From: VRUE01 sp963788975
GTDB taxonomy: Bacteria; Actinomycetota; Thermoleophilia; Solirubrobacterales; 70-9
Assembly: GCA_963788975.1 (NCBI GenBank)
Contig: CAWBIJ010000004.1
Span: 1,302,001 to 1,366,000 of the forward strand
Length of the DNA stretch: 64,000 nt
Direction: 5' to 3'
The position numbers were made by a program, and so were the translations under genes. Of this stretch, positions 47,336 through 55,204 are shown in pieces (the stretch's first letter is position 1; the number at the start of each line of letters is the position of its first letter). Under the pieces are notes generated by a model, which was not told the DNA's origin, searched no databases, and saw only the letters and a list, made by a program, of their open reading frames with translations.

Positions 47336-47782
47336 GTGCGGCTCACCGAGATCATGACCGCCGGCGTCGTCACCGCTTCGCCGGACGCCAGCGCCCTCTC
47401 GACGGCGCGGCTGATGCGCGACCACAGGGTCGGTTCCGTGATCATCGTCGATCCGGGCGGCGCGCCGGTGGCGATTGTCACCGACCGCGACCTCGCCGTG
47501 CGGGTCTTCGCCGAGGGCGTCGCCCCCGAGTCACCGATCGGCGAGCACGCCTCGCGCCCGCTGATCTGCGGCGAGCCGGCGATGGAGCTGAACGAGGCCG
47601 CGGCATTGATGGTCCAGCACCGGGTGCGCCGCCTCCCGGTCGTCGACGGCGAGCGCCTGGCCGGGATCGTCACCCTCGACGACGTCGCCGTGCGGTCCGG
47701 CAACCTCGAGGCGGCACAGCGGATGACCGCCGACGTGATCGAAGGCGCCCTGCCGCAGTTCTACTTCCGCGAGCGCGGCTAG
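47336..47782 (+). CDS. CBS-domain protein
   Basis: This 148-residue protein from GTG 47336 consists of two CBS motifs (MTAGVVTASPDASALSTARLMRDHRVGSVIIV... and LNEAAALMVQHRVRRLPVVDGERLAGIVT). Such stand-alone pairs bind adenine nucleotides and act as sensors. The partner is unknown. It lies 14 bases before the membrane-protein gene, probably in one transcript. Confidence 0.85.
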   Translation: MRLTEIMTAGVVTASPDASALSTARLMRDHRVGSVIIVDPGGAPVAIVTDRDLAVRVFAEGVAPESPIGEHASRPLICGEPAMELNEAAALMVQHRVRRLPVVDGERLAGIVTLDDVAVRSGNLEAAQRMTADVIEGALPQFYFRERG

Positions 47783-47796
47783 GGTCCGGACAACCC

Positions 47797-48732
47797 ATGG
47801 AGGCTTCGATCGGCAGGGGGGAGGTTCTCGCCAGGGAGCAGCGCTGGTCGCTGCCGGTCGCGCTGATGACCCTGGCCGCGATCGTCATGTTGATCGCCTC
47901 GGCGATCGTGATCGGGCCGGTCAACGGAGACGGCGACGCCGAGATCCTCAGGGCCGCGCAAGATCACAGCTCCGCCGTCACTCTCTCCAGCATCCTCCAG
48001 GCCGCCGCCTTCGTCCTCCTGGTGGCGCCGCTCGTCTACCTCTTCCGCGCTACGCAGGCGCGCAGCCCGAAAGTGCGGGGCCAGCTGATCGGTCTCGTCG
48101 TTGCTGCGCCCCTGTTTCTCGCGGTCGCCTCGGTGCTGAACGCGGCCGCCACAGACCAAGCTGCCTCCGATTTCGTCGCCGGCAAGGCGAGCGCCGACCT
48201 CAGCGTCGGAGAAGCGAAAGCCGACTGCCGCTCCGAACGCCGCGACGACCCTGACGGGTTCCGCGACGAGTACGGCGGCCCGGGCGAGCCCGAAGGGGGT
48301 GTCCTGCGCTGTGCCGAGGACACCGTCACCGACGACGCGGCGACGAACGCGATCGCCGCCGCATCGACCCGCGATGCGGCGACTGGCTTCGGCCTAGGCG
48401 GACGCCTCGGCCTTGCCTTCACCCTCCTCTACACCTGCCTCTGGGCGATGCGGACGGGGTTGCTCAGCCGCTTCTGGGGCTCGCTCGGGATGGCTCTCGG
48501 CGCCGCCGCGCTCCTCCTCCTGATCCAGTTCACCCTGATCTTCTTCCTCTACTTCGCCCTCCTAACAGCCGGCTGGATCCCCGGCGGCCGCCCCCCCGCA
48601 TGGGCAACAGGGGAAGCCGTCCCCTGGCCAACCCCAGGAGAGAAAGCCGCTTCAGAACTGGAAACGGCTGGCGAGTCGCCCGACCCAGAGGGCGATAACG
48701 AAGAGCGCCGCAAACGCAAGCAGCGCGACTAG
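47797..48732 (+). CDS. polytopic membrane protein of unknown function
   Basis: The 311-residue protein has about five membrane helices (about 21-42, 68-88, 95-118, 190-215 and 225-255), a large acidic outside or inside loop between the third and fourth (about 125-185, KADCRSERRDDPDGFRDEYGGPGEPEGGVLRC), and a hydrophilic, Pro/Glu-rich tail. No family is recognised. Confidence 0.7.
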   Translation: MEASIGRGEVLAREQRWSLPVALMTLAAIVMLIASAIVIGPVNGDGDAEILRAAQDHSSAVTLSSILQAAAFVLLVAPLVYLFRATQARSPKVRGQLIGLVVAAPLFLAVASVLNAAATDQAASDFVAGKASADLSVGEAKADCRSERRDDPDGFRDEYGGPGEPEGGVLRCAEDTVTDDAATNAIAAASTRDAATGFGLGGRLGLAFTLLYTCLWAMRTGLLSRFWGSLGMALGAAALLLLIQFTLIFFLYFALLTAGWIPGGRPPAWATGEAVPWPTPGEKAASELETAGESPDPEGDNEERRKRKQRD

Positions 48733-48744
48733 GGCTGCCCTTAA

Positions 48745-49689
48745 TTAGGCTGCTGCGACTGCCTTGGTCGCCGCCAGCGGATTGGCCTCGCCCGCAATCA
48801 GCTTCCGATAGGGAAGCCAGCCGCGGAAGTTCCCGCTCCACTCGCTCTTCTCCAGCTCCTGCTTTGTAAGCGGACGCGCCGGGTGCTCCATTGGAGACAT
48901 GTGGCCGCTCTCGATCAGGCGGTCGTGAAGGCCGATGTCCGCCTGCAGGTCCCTTGTGCCGGAGTGAGTGAGGTAGCTGACCCGGGCGCAGCGCCCAGCG
49001 GAGATCTTGATCAGGTCCTGCTCTGAGGCCTCGCCTCGATCCGTGTCGCGGACGAGCGGCAGGTGCCACTCGTCCCAGTCCAGATCGACCGGTTCGGAGC
49101 CCGCGACGGCGTCACGCATCATCGTCGCGATCAGCTTGATCTCCGGTTGCGCGTCGGGGTGGCAGCGCAGGTTCCAGAAGTTCTCCCACTCGGTGGCAGT
49201 GACGATCACCGTGTGCCACATGAAGGGCTCGAGCAGGCGATTCGCGACCTGCTTGTGCACATTCAGCCACTCGCTCGGCCGGGCGCCCGCTTTGATGCTC
49301 TCCTCGACCTGCTCCAGGTAGCCGAGCAGGTCGGTCTGCGCTCGGACATCATCGGGGCTGGTGACGAGCCCGAGGACATGGCGCACAGCTGCGTCCCGAG
49401 CCTGCAGCCACTCGCGTTCCGCGGCGCGGTTCGCCTCGCCGGTAAGTGCCGGCCCTGCTTGCATCCCCGGCTGGTTGGAGCCGAACTCGATTGGCACGTA
49501 GGGCTGCTCGAGCACTCTGCGAACCTGCTTGACGATCGGAATCGCGCGGGAGCTCGCCGAGTTGCGCGAGAAGACACGGTGTGTATTGAACTCAGCGAGG
49601 ATGAAGCGGGGGAAGGTGGTCTCGAGCGTCGTCAGCCGGTAGCCCGCGGGCGAGCGCGAATCGGCAAGGATCTCAACGTCGAAGCTCAT
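48745..49689 (-). CDS. thyX: ThyX-like FAD-dependent thymidylate synthase
   Basis: The 314-residue protein has the ThyX-like core FNTHRVFSRNSASSRAIP (34-51), equivalent to the family RHRxxS...SxR motif, with Thr in place of the first Arg. ThyX makes dTMP with FAD and methylenetetrahydrofolate. It is longer than the usual 220-250 residues, with extra segments about 75-125 and 200-300, so it is a divergent member. Substrate identity is by resemblance. Confidence 0.78.
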   Translation of the reverse strand: MSFDVEILADSRSPAGYRLTTLETTFPRFILAEFNTHRVFSRNSASSRAIPIVKQVRRVLEQPYVPIEFGSNQPGMQAGPALTGEANRAAEREWLQARDAAVRHVLGLVTSPDDVRAQTDLLGYLEQVEESIKAGARPSEWLNVHKQVANRLLEPFMWHTVIVTATEWENFWNLRCHPDAQPEIKLIATMMRDAVAGSEPVDLDWDEWHLPLVRDTDRGEASEQDLIKISAGRCARVSYLTHSGTRDLQADIGLHDRLIESGHMSPMEHPARPLTKQELEKSEWSGNFRGWLPYRKLIAGEANPLAATKAVAAA

Positions 49690-49816
49690 GACTCAGCCAA
49701 TCTGCCACCAGCCCTGGACAGAAAAGTATTGACCCGATTCCCAAAATGCAGCGCATCAATCCTCCGGACGCTTGTTTGATTAGCTAGTCCACTCTCCCAC
49801 GACATGGATCGGTGAC

Positions 49817-50521
49817 ATGACGCTCTCGCCCGCTAACCGCCCCGCCGAGCCGCGCGGCATCGGTGCCCGCTTCCTGCTCGGCGGCCTGGCGGCGATCGGG
49901 ATCGCGGTCATTGCTCCACTGACAATTGGCTCCTTCTCCAACGACGAGGCGTTGCTGACGGCGGCGATCGAGGCGATCTGCATCATCGTCGTCGGGATCA
50001 GCGCCCTCTCCCTCGCCCGCCGACTGCAAGCAAGCCATGAGGAACTCTGGGACCTCTCCCGGCGCGACGAGCTGACCGGGGTCGGCAACTACCGGGCCCT
50101 GCACGAACGGCTCGACGAGGAGGTCGCGCGGCACACGCGGCACCGGCGGGAGTTCTCACTGGTTCTGATCGACCTCGACGGGTTTAAGCAGGTCAACGAG
50201 GCCCTCGGCCACCTCGAGGGCGACAGGCTGCTGGCCGAGATCGGCGACGCACTACGCGACGAGGTGCGGGGCGAAGACGCGGTCTTCCGCCAGGGCGGCG
50301 ACGAGTTCGCGGTGATAGCGCCCGAGACCAACGGCGAAGAGGTGGTGGACGTGGCGGCGCGCCTGCGTACCAGGGTCCGCGACTGCAGCAGGAACGGGGT
50401 GCGCGTCTCCGCCGGCACCGGCTTCGCGATCTTCCCGGGCGACGGGCGCACGGTCCACGAGCTGCTCAGCCGCGCCGACAGGGACCTGCTCGGCGCTAAG
50501 CACAACGGCCGCGTCGGTTAG
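49817..50521 (+). CDS. membrane diguanylate cyclase (GGDEF)
   Basis: The 234-residue protein has two membrane helices (about 18-38 and 47-66), then a GGDEF domain with an intact GGDEF (160-164) and an inhibitory I-site RGED (151-154) five residues before it. It should make cyclic di-GMP and be product-inhibited. No separate sensor domain exists; input would be through the membrane helices. Confidence 0.9.
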   Translation: MTLSPANRPAEPRGIGARFLLGGLAAIGIAVIAPLTIGSFSNDEALLTAAIEAICIIVVGISALSLARRLQASHEELWDLSRRDELTGVGNYRALHERLDEEVARHTRHRREFSLVLIDLDGFKQVNEALGHLEGDRLLAEIGDALRDEVRGEDAVFRQGGDEFAVIAPETNGEEVVDVAARLRTRVRDCSRNGVRVSAGTGFAIFPGDGRTVHELLSRADRDLLGAKHNGRVG

Positions 50522-50544
50522 CGGTTTCGCGAGATCCCCGCTGC

Positions 50545-50898
50545 TCAACGAGGGGCTGGTGGCGCCGCCATCAACTCGACCCGGTGACCGCCGGGGGCGA
50601 TTGCGCGGGCGCGGGGCTCCCCCCAGTGCTCGCGCCGCGGTTCGACCTCGAAGCCACTCTCGCGCAGCCGCTCCACGGCCGCGTCGAAATCGGCCACGAC
50701 CACCGCGGTGTGGCCGCGAGCGGGAACGGTTGGCGACTCGGTCGGCATCAGGTGCACCTGCGTCCCACTTCGTTCGAGCCAGGTGAACTCCGTCAGCGAC
50801 GCCGGCGGCTGGACCTCGGCGAAGTCGAGCAGCTGCCAGAACTCGACCGAGCGCTCGACATCGGCCGGCCGCACCTCGATCCCGACGTGATGGAGCAT
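50545..50898 (-). CDS. VOC family (glyoxalase/bleomycin resistance) protein
   Basis: This single VOC-domain protein of 117 residues begins MLHHVGIEVRPADVERSVEFW. It retains metal-ligand candidates (His at 3-4, a Glu near the C-terminus). It could be an epimerase, dioxygenase or resistance protein; the context gives no hint. ATG 50910 is an alternative start four codons upstream. Confidence 0.8.
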   Translation of the reverse strand: MLHHVGIEVRPADVERSVEFWQLLDFAEVQPPASLTEFTWLERSGTQVHLMPTESPTVPARGHTAVVVADFDAAVERLRESGFEVEPRREHWGEPRARAIAPGGHRVELMAAPPAPR

Positions 50899-50916
50899 CG
50901 CTTTCAGCATAGGCCG

Positions 50917-51840
50917 CTAGAACAGCAGCGAGGCGAGCGCGACGGTGACGACGATCGCGGTTGACCAGGTGACCGTCTCGGCGGTGATCTCCATGTCGAG
51001 GCCGTAGGCGTGGGCGACGACCATCGAGTTGACCCCGGACGGCATCGCCGCCAGCAGCAGGTAGGGGGCCGGCAGGTCGATCAGCGGCGCCGCGAACAGG
51101 ATCAGCAGGCCTGGCGCGACGACCAGTCGCGAGACCACCGCCAGCCCCACCGGCCGGGTCAGCGGCGGCGGCATCGGCAGCTTGCCTTGTTCGGCGTTCT
51201 CGGCCAGGGTCGCGCCGACGGCGAAGAAGCCGATCGGCAGGATTGCGACGATCAGGATCTGCGAGATGTCGACCAGGACGTCGGGGGCCAGCGCGTCCGG
51301 TGCCAGCAGGCCTGCGATCGCCGCGTACAGCGGCGGGTTGCGGGTGAAGAAGGCGCGCACCCGCTGGCGCGGGCCCTGGCCCGCCCGCGTCCCGAACGCC
51401 GCCCCGATCGCGAAGGCTCCGAGCAGTAGGCAGGGAGCGTTGACGAGCACGTCGTAGAGGACCGCGGTCGAGAGCTCGTCGCGACCGAGCAGCGCCACGG
51501 TCAGCGGGTAGCCGAGGTAGGCGCTGTTGATCGCGAGCACCGTGCAGATCACCGCGCCGGTTTGGGGGCGGGTCAGGCCGAGGACCCTGCTCGCCGTCCA
51601 GCCGGCTAGCAGCGCGGCTAGCGCGACCGAGACGTTGCCCAGGACGAGGCCGATTCCTTGTGCGACGTCGATGCTGCTCGCCGCCAGGTTGAAGAAGACG
51701 ACCGGCGGGATCAGCACGTAGAGGATCAGCAGCAGGGCTTGGCGAGCGGCATTCGCCGCGTCTTCGGGGCGGCGGCGCTCGGCCCAGACTCCGAACGCGG
51801 TCGAGGCGACGATCACGCCCGTTGTCAACAGAACGCCCAT
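50917..51840 (-). CDS. AEC family transporter
   Basis: The 307-residue membrane protein has about ten helices in the auxin-efflux-carrier (AEC) fold; the ATG start at 51840 is followed by a first helix at about 3-18. The pattern of a helical repeat with the broken-helix region (LAINSAYLGYPLTVALLG) is typical. It is likely an exporter of an organic anion. The stop is 6 bases before the VOC gene's possible first start. Confidence 0.85.
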   Translation of the reverse strand: MGVLLTTGVIVASTAFGVWAERRRPEDAANAARQALLLILYVLIPPVVFFNLAASSIDVAQGIGLVLGNVSVALAALLAGWTASRVLGLTRPQTGAVICTVLAINSAYLGYPLTVALLGRDELSTAVLYDVLVNAPCLLLGAFAIGAAFGTRAGQGPRQRVRAFFTRNPPLYAAIAGLLAPDALAPDVLVDISQILIVAILPIGFFAVGATLAENAEQGKLPMPPPLTRPVGLAVVSRLVVAPGLLILFAAPLIDLPAPYLLLAAMPSGVNSMVVAHAYGLDMEITAETVTWSTAIVVTVALASLLF

Positions 51841-51874
51841 CGCGCCACCCTTTCAGGTCACCGATGGGCAGGCG

Positions 51875-53629
51875 TTACCCGTAAAGCGCCTCGATCTCCG
51901 CTTCGTACTTGCGCTCGATCGGCCGCCGCTTCAGCTTCATCGTCGGCGTCAGCTCCTCGCCCCCGGGCGCCCATTCGTCCGCCAGGACCTCGTAGCGCTT
52001 GATCTGCTCCACCCGGGAGAGGCGGCCGTTCGCTTCCTCCACGGCCTGCTCAATCTCGGCGGCGATCGCAGGGTCGTCCGCGGAGGCGCCACGGGCGGCG
52101 AGCGTCTCGGGCTCGAGCGTGATCAGTGCGACGTTGTAAGGGCGGCGGTCGCCGATCGCCACCGCCTGGGCGATCAAGGTCGAGGCTGCCTTCAGCTTCG
52201 CCTCGATGTTGGCCGGCGACATGTTCTTGCCGGCCGCGTTGATAATCAGCTCCTTCTTGCGGTCGACGATCTTCAGGTAGCCCGCCTCGTCGAATTCGCC
52301 GACGTCCCCGGTCAGCAGCCAGCCGTCCTCGGTGAACGTCTCGGCCGTCTTCTCAGGCATGTTGCGGTACCCCTTCATCACCTGGGGCCCGCGCACCATC
52401 ACCTCGCCGTCCTCGGCCAGCTTCACCTCTGTGTTCGGAATCGGTGGCCCGACCGTGCCCACGCGGATGCCGCCAGGCGGGTTGAGGGTCGTGATCGCGC
52501 TCGTCTCCGACATTCCCCAGGTCTCGCGAATCTCGATCCCCAGCGCGAGGAAGAACCTGAGGACCTCCGGTGGCGTCGGCGCCGCCCCGACGACAAACGA
52601 TTCGACCTCGTCGAGACCCAGCATCGCGCGGATCCGCGAGAGCACCTGTTCGTCGGCGCGCTCCCACTCAGCCTGCAGCTCGTCCGGCACCCCGCCGTCC
52701 ATGTAGGCGGCGGCGTGGCGGCGCCCCACCTCGATCGCCGCCTCGGTCGCATCGCGTTTGGCCTGGTCCGGCTCGGCCGCGATGCCGATCTCGATAGCCG
52801 CCTTGAGCTTTTCCCAGATGCGCGGCACGCCTCCCCAGACGGTCGGCTTGACCTCGATCGAGTAGGCGACCATCGCGCGCGGGTCCGGGCAGCAGTACAC
52901 GCAGCTTCCGTAGATCATCTGGGCGTAGAGGCCAGCCCAGCGATCGGCGATGTGGGCGCTGGGCAGGAAGGAGATCATCCGGCCACCGGGTTTGGTCTGC
53001 TGGACCTCGTCGCAGGCGCGCCAGACGGCGACCATGTTGGCGTGAGTTAGCTGCACGCCCTTGGGCGGGCCGGTGGTCCCGGAGGTGTAGATCAGGCAGA
53101 GGACGTCCTCCGGCTCGACCGTGCGCCAGGCGACCTCGAAATCGAAATCGGCCTCGCCCATCTCCTCCAGCTCGGCGATCGGGATCGTCCCCTCGGGCGC
53201 TTCGCCGTCGACGACCACGACGTGCTCGAGCGTCTCGACCTTCTCGCGCGCCGCCAGCACGGTGTCGAGGAAAGCCTGCTCGGTGACGATCGCCCTGTTC
53301 TCCGCGTCGCGCACCACGTACTCGACCTGCTCCGGCGAGGAGGTGTTGTAGAGCGAGAAGCAGGTGGCGCCGAGGTGCATCGCTGCGCAATCGGTCAGGT
53401 GCAGCGCCGGCCGGTTGACCAGCATGAACCCCACCGTGTCCCCCCGGCCCACGCCGAGCTTCGCCAACCCCGCTGCGCGCTTGCGCACCGTCTCGGCGTA
53501 GTCCCGCCAGCTGGCCTCGTAGTCCGTGTCCTTCAGCCGCAGCGCCGGACTGTCACTGTGCTCTTCGGCAGTGAGCTGGAACGCCTCACACATCGTCCCC
53601 GCTGACAGCGCCTTCGGCCGCTCCCCCAT
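51875..53629 (-). CDS. fadD: long-chain fatty-acid-CoA ligase
   Basis: The 584-residue adenylate-forming enzyme activates fatty acids as CoA thioesters. It has the AMP-binding P-loop LIYTSGTTGPPKG (about 176-188), the ETWGMSETSAITT adenine motif, TGDVGEFDEAGYLKIVDRKKELII and the final catalytic-Lys region TPTMKLKRRPIERKY. It follows the nuo operon on the same strand, with a perfect hairpin between. Confidence 0.93.
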   Translation of the reverse strand: MGERPKALSAGTMCEAFQLTAEEHSDSPALRLKDTDYEASWRDYAETVRKRAAGLAKLGVGRGDTVGFMLVNRPALHLTDCAAMHLGATCFSLYNTSSPEQVEYVVRDAENRAIVTEQAFLDTVLAAREKVETLEHVVVVDGEAPEGTIPIAELEEMGEADFDFEVAWRTVEPEDVLCLIYTSGTTGPPKGVQLTHANMVAVWRACDEVQQTKPGGRMISFLPSAHIADRWAGLYAQMIYGSCVYCCPDPRAMVAYSIEVKPTVWGGVPRIWEKLKAAIEIGIAAEPDQAKRDATEAAIEVGRRHAAAYMDGGVPDELQAEWERADEQVLSRIRAMLGLDEVESFVVGAAPTPPEVLRFFLALGIEIRETWGMSETSAITTLNPPGGIRVGTVGPPIPNTEVKLAEDGEVMVRGPQVMKGYRNMPEKTAETFTEDGWLLTGDVGEFDEAGYLKIVDRKKELIINAAGKNMSPANIEAKLKAASTLIAQAVAIGDRRPYNVALITLEPETLAARGASADDPAIAAEIEQAVEEANGRLSRVEQIKRYEVLADEWAPGGEELTPTMKLKRRPIERKYEAEIEALYG

Positions 53630-53639
53630 TTGCTGACCA

Positions 53640-53701
53640 TATAACGCTGACTTCGCCTTTAGGCGTCTCTATGGACGCCTAAAGGCGAAGTCAGCGTTAT
53701 A
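53640..53701. repeat. perfect 28-bp palindrome D between nuoN and fadD
   Basis: Two arms of 28 bases (TATAACGCTGACTTCGCC... and its exact complement) flank the loop TCTATG. On the minus strand the nuoN stop codon lies in the loop, so the last residues of NuoN (NADFAFRRP) are encoded by one arm. It is a strong terminator candidate without a T-run, or a selfish hairpin. No core shared with other elements was found. Confidence 0.85.
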
Positions 53702-55204
53702 AAAGAGGGATGCGCCGGCGTGCTCGGCGAACTCGACCAGCGGCTGGGGGATGACGCCGAAGAAGACGACGGCCGCCGCAGCGAGCAGGGCCGGGGCGAG
53801 TAGGTACAGGCGCTTGCCGGCTTGCGGGTCGATTGGGTCGGCCTCCGGTGAGGCGCCGGCGATTGCCGGGCCGGCGGCGCCTGTCGCTTCCGGCTCCTCC
53901 GGGCGCATCCACATCGCGGCCACCACGGGTAGGTAGTAGGCGAGCGAGATCATCGTCCCGACCGCGATGAAGACGGCGAGCCAGGTGTAGTCGCCCTCGA
54001 CCAGCGCCTCGATCAGGTAGAGCTTGCCGATGAAGCCCGCCGTCGCCGGCAGTCCGGCGAGACCGAGCATCGAGATCGTCAGCGGCCAGGCGAGCAGTGG
54101 CCGCTCCGCTCCGAGGCCGCGCATCGCCTCGAGGCTGTCGCCGTGCGGGGTCTCGCGCTCGCGGGCGACAATCACGGCGAAGGCGGCGAGGTTCATGAAG
54201 GCGTAGGCGGCGAGGTAGAAGACGAGCGCGTTGATGCCGGCCTCGCTGGCGACGACCAGACCGCCGAGGATGTAGCCGGCCTGGGCGACGCCGGAGTAGC
54301 CCAGCAGCCGCTTCAGCGAGCGCTGGCCGAGTGCGCCGACGTTGCCGATCACTATCGAAGCGGCGGCGAACACGGCCAGCGCCGGCTGCCACTCATCGGC
54401 CTGGGGCAGCAGGGCGACGTCGAAGAAGCGGACGAAGACGGCAAAGGCCGCGGCCTTGGTGGCGACGGCCATGAAGCCGGTGATCGGCGTCGGCGCTCCC
54501 TCGTAGACATCGGGCGTCCACTGGTGGAAGGGGGCGATCGAGGTCTTGAAGGCGAGGCCGACGCCGGTGAGCGCGATCCCGATCAGGACCAGCGGGTCGC
54601 CGAGAGCTCCCTCTTGCGAGATGCCGGTGGCGATCCCGGCGAAGTCGGTCGAGCCGGAGCCGCCGTAGAGGAAGGCCATCCCGTAGAGCAGCGTCGCCGA
54701 GCCGAGCGAGCCGACGATCAGGTACTTCAGCCCCGACTCGAGCGAGCGCTCCTGGCGCATGTTGGTCGCGCAGAGGATGTAGAGGGGGATCGAGAGCGTC
54801 TCGATCGCGATGAAGAAGCTGACCAGGTTCTGCGCCTGCGCCAGCAGCACCATGCCCAGCACCGAGCCGAGCAGCAGCGCGTGGTACTCGCCCGAGCCGG
54901 CCTCCTCAGTGGCGGGCTCGCGGAGCGAGAGCAGCACCGTGGCCGCCGCCATCAAGAGGACGATCAGCGAGATCGAGATCGCCAGGTCGTCGAGCCGCAG
55001 GGCCCCAGCGACGAGGTCGGCTGGGTCGTTCCAGCGCCAGATCAGCAGGCCGGCGGCGGTCGCGAGGGTGAGCAGCGTCAGCCCCGGGGCCGTCCGTCGC
55101 ACCGGCTTGAACACCGCCGAAAGCAAGACGACGCAGACCCCGACCGTCAGCGCGATGACGGGCGAAAGCCCTGCGTAGTCGATCTCCGGCGCCTGGAAGC
55201 TCAT
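53669..55204 (-). CDS. nuoN: NADH-quinone oxidoreductase subunit N
   Basis: The 511-residue membrane subunit of complex I has about fourteen helices, belonging to the proton-pumping antiporter-like subunits. ATG 55204 overlaps the nuoM stop (ATGA), and the open frame upstream is shadow. The C-terminus is encoded by half of palindrome D. Typical motifs are ALTGVGLAFKTSIAPFHQWTPDVYEGAPTPITGF and LLGYSGVAQAGYIL. Confidence 0.93.
   Translation of the reverse strand: MSFQAPEIDYAGLSPVIALTVGVCVVLLSAVFKPVRRTAPGLTLLTLATAAGLLIWRWNDPADLVAGALRLDDLAISISLIVLLMAAATVLLSLREPATEEAGSGEYHALLLGSVLGMVLLAQAQNLVSFFIAIETLSIPLYILCATNMRQERSLESGLKYLIVGSLGSATLLYGMAFLYGGSGSTDFAGIATGISQEGALGDPLVLIGIALTGVGLAFKTSIAPFHQWTPDVYEGAPTPITGFMAVATKAAAFAVFVRFFDVALLPQADEWQPALAVFAAASIVIGNVGALGQRSLKRLLGYSGVAQAGYILGGLVVASEAGINALVFYLAAYAFMNLAAFAVIVARERETPHGDSLEAMRGLGAERPLLAWPLTISMLGLAGLPATAGFIGKLYLIEALVEGDYTWLAVFIAVGTMISLAYYLPVVAAMWMRPEEPEATGAAGPAIAGASPEADPIDPQAGKRLYLLAPALLAAAAVVFFGVIPQPLVEFAEHAGASLFYNADFAFRRP

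Noticed and set aside
53640..53701. Shared core between palindrome D and families A-C
   Set aside because: The 6-base loop holds no sequence from any of the three cores.
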